From Paludibacter sp. (lineage in GTDB: Bacteria > Bacteroidota > Bacteroidia > Bacteroidales > Paludibacteraceae): DNA of 64,000 bases. The stretch covers positions 332,253 through 396,252 of the forward strand of contig JAQTTH010000003.1 of the NCBI GenBank assembly GCA_028710895.1, read 5' to 3'. The notes under the pieces are model-generated. The model saw only the letters and a program-made list of their open reading frames with translations, was not told the DNA's origin and did not search any database. Positions 63,301 through 64,000 of this stretch are shown in pieces. Positions within the stretch are counted from its first letter, which is position 1; each line of letters starts with the position of its first letter. The translations under genes were made by a program, and so were the position numbers.

Positions 63301-63651
63301 GGAGCGGATAACCTGTTGAAAAAAATGGTCGATAGTGCTTATGGAAAAGGATGAATAATCGTGAAGTATGGTGGTAAGAATATGTTTAGCACGGACATTT
63401 ACAGCTTCTTCGTCCAGATGAAACTTTGTCATCAGACCTTCGCGGTAGTCCGATTTTTCGCCTTGCGACAGCGCATGTAATTCTTTCAGAATGCGCGTTT
63501 TCATCTCGTCGGTGGCTTTGTTGGTAAACGTTACGGCCAGGATGCGACGATGTGCCCGCTCCCGGTGGGGGTCGAACAGCAAGTGAATGTAGTCTTGCGT
63601 AAGCCGGTATGTTTTGCCCGAACCGGCAGAGGCACGATAGATATTGAGCAT
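60391..63651 (-). CDS. AddA/RecB-like UvrD helicase-nuclease
   Basis: 1086 residues. SF1A helicase motifs in order: Walker A ASAGSGKT (7-14), TFTNKATDEMKTRI, IDEFQDTSTLQW, VGDVKQSIYRWRNSDW, TVHKSKGLDFKAV and VAFTRAKNEL. The C-terminal PD-(D/E)xK nuclease is seen as YRPDRVVI, ATIVDYKFG and QVKQYMNL. It would process double-strand DNA ends with an AddB-like partner, not seen here. GC content is higher than in its neighbours, visible in the codon third positions. Intact and normal length for Bacteroidota. Confidence 0.92.
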   Translation of the reverse strand: MLNIYRASAGSGKTYRLTQDYIHLLFDPHRERAHRRILAVTFTNKATDEMKTRILKELHALSQGEKSDYREGLMTKFHLDEEAVNVRAKHILTTILHDYSSFSISTIDHFFQQVIRSFARDIGVHGGYNLELDNTATLEQSVDNLFLDLSKDENKQLLQWLTAYAEERIEQSESWNMRNNIMELGREIFKESYQHKAEDTNRKLHEREFLANYRKSLREIKNTFEARVKQTATDGLNVMARNGLTHDDFAYKTTTTLEKLVKGKLEISARFTGFADDVTNCYTKSKPQDVKSAIESAYNNGLGKCFQQIVELLNVGIVEYNSAVMVLKHINTLGILSDLAVQIKKLTDEQNTMLISDSNMLLNKIIDNSDTPFVYEKTGITIDNFMIDEFQDTSTLQWKNFHPLMANSLSAGKFNLVVGDVKQSIYRWRNSDWKLLDEQILTDFRPEQIHEENLETNWRSDKNIIDFNNSFFRRASSLLQSKLNENLEAVLPVYPALEALTHKIEHAYANIHQQISPKAATGSVRVSFIASDENEDGWKAESLQRLPAMLEDLQRRGYRPADICILVRKNDEEQQVIHRLLSYKTTAEAKPEFCYDIMGNEGLLIGAAASVRFVLGILQLFVNPADSIQRTIVNYEYARGRQHKSENEALNACFVADQSGENPFSALFTNEENERLKQVQHSSLYDMVEQLISLFGIGNWHNEAVFVQAFQDVVFRYTTGKTADLNSFLTWWKKNGGKQCISTPDNQSAMRIMTVHKSKGLDFKAVLMPFCEWDLDSRMRNILWCEPTVAPFNELPLLPIEYGSKLGKSIFAENYFDEQMHLFIDSLNVAYVAFTRAKNELICMAPVPKKEVESLDKINSLSALLTACFTVETPGLDNEIIPLSKSYDGTSKVFTLGEPTQAAYNDAKSAGNNEKINNYPSVSSTDRLRIRHQSLDYLLENQQLTDSRLNYGLIMHDILRNITHKADQQKAILSMIREGRISELEAETVEMEMEKFWNLPQTNDWFATNTRVLNETTILTPRGEQYRPDRVVISGNKATIVDYKFGDKESKTYTQQVKQYMNLIAEMGYQTSGFVCYVSLGKVEEV

Positions 63652-63911
63652 GGGAGGGAAATTAATTCATAATTTATAATGCATAATTCATAATGGAGAA
63701 AAGCTGGTTTTATAGGTTTATCAGCGTCACTTCAGATATCGATTTCCGTCCCACCCTTTATTTCCATAAAATAGCAATGTATTTTTATGTACTAATTCTA
63801 TTTCGCATCCAACACTCCAACCTAAAATTTCTAAAGGTCCAAAGTGTATATATCCGAGGTTTTTATTGTATATAAACCCGTAGTGCATTTAGAGAAATAG
63901 CATAAAAAAAG

Positions 63912-63942
63912 TTGTTCATTTCGGATAAAATCCGTATATTTA
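63912..63942 (+). promoter_or_regulatory. Candidate promoter of the truncated last gene
   Basis: -33 TTG at 63912-63914 and TATATTTA (63935-63942, 7 of 8 positions) with 20 bp between. The remaining part of 63652-63966 is AT-rich with a repeated ATTCATAAT; no gene seen. Confidence 0.35.
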
Positions 63943-63966
63943 TCTGACTACCAATCATATAAATAC

Positions 63967-64000
63967 CATGAACAACTTTCTAGCAAAGTACGAGAAAATT
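63967..64000 (+). CDS. Start of an unidentified gene (3' truncated)
   Basis: ATG followed by ten further codons (MNNFLAKYEKI) to the window edge. Too short to identify. The upstream promoter-like sequence supports a real start; a transposase is one possibility but cannot be shown. Confidence 0.4.

Noticed and set aside
1..64000. CRISPR arrays, tRNA or rRNA genes, complete insertion sequences
   Set aside because: No direct-repeat/spacer array, cloverleaf, rRNA segment or intact transposase was seen by reading both strands.

Overview
The window looks like a low-GC Bacteroidota chromosome, most likely order Bacteroidales. Evidence: promoters of the TAnnTTTG type, type IX secretion (T9SS) sorting tails, TonB receptors with carboxypeptidase-like N-termini, a eukaryote-like glycyl-tRNA synthetase, class I fumarase and the Bacteroidales-type EF-G paralogue. 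No rRNA, tRNA, CRISPR array or complete insertion sequence was recognised. Genus was not determined.

Layout. 0-13.5 kb: end of a propeller-like protein, a small membrane protein and TonB receptor, fumarase, topoisomerase IV subunit A, glycyl-tRNA synthetase, EF-G2 and an LplT-like MFS protein. 12-28 kb: a phosphate-homeostasis block with phoB-phoR, pstC-pstA-pstB-phoU, a divergent phosphate-type porin and pstS, ppk-ppx, and a divergent plcP-like phospholipase plus glycosyltransferase pair that would swap phospholipids for glycolipids. 28-42 kb: an accessory stretch, nearly all on the minus strand, of small unrelated genes (VOC, SRPBCC, DUF2200, HD, YciI, two RibD/DHFR-like, cupin, SUKH, HxlR, S41 peptidase) separated by a family of palindromic intergenic repeats. 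It contains a frameshifted VOC duplicate. 42-56 kb: a second phosphate-linked island with a lysine-rich coiled-coil protein, two hydrolases, an HD and a CHAD (polyphosphate-binding) protein, a large TonB receptor, an internally duplicated T9SS-secreted protein, a patatin, and a second close PhoB paralogue. 56-64 kb: another T9SS protein, arginine decarboxylase, an AddA-like helicase-nuclease and the start of a truncated gene.

The main discovery is a shared promoter design. Copies of TGTAAYR repeat at exactly 11-bp steps (some steps degenerate) and stop exactly 9 bp before a -7 element close to TAnnTTTG (often TTTCTTTG). I find it at pstC, the porin, ppk, phoB, the second PhoB paralogue, the large TonB receptor and a small carboxypeptidase-like-domain gene. 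Weaker copies lie before plcP, the 44.8-kb gene and the lysine-rich protein gene. It is most simply read as the PhoB box of this lineage. It joins the two blocks, 20 kb apart, into one phosphate-starvation regulon covering uptake, polyphosphate handling, lipid remodelling and an uncharacterised outer-membrane/secreted pair.
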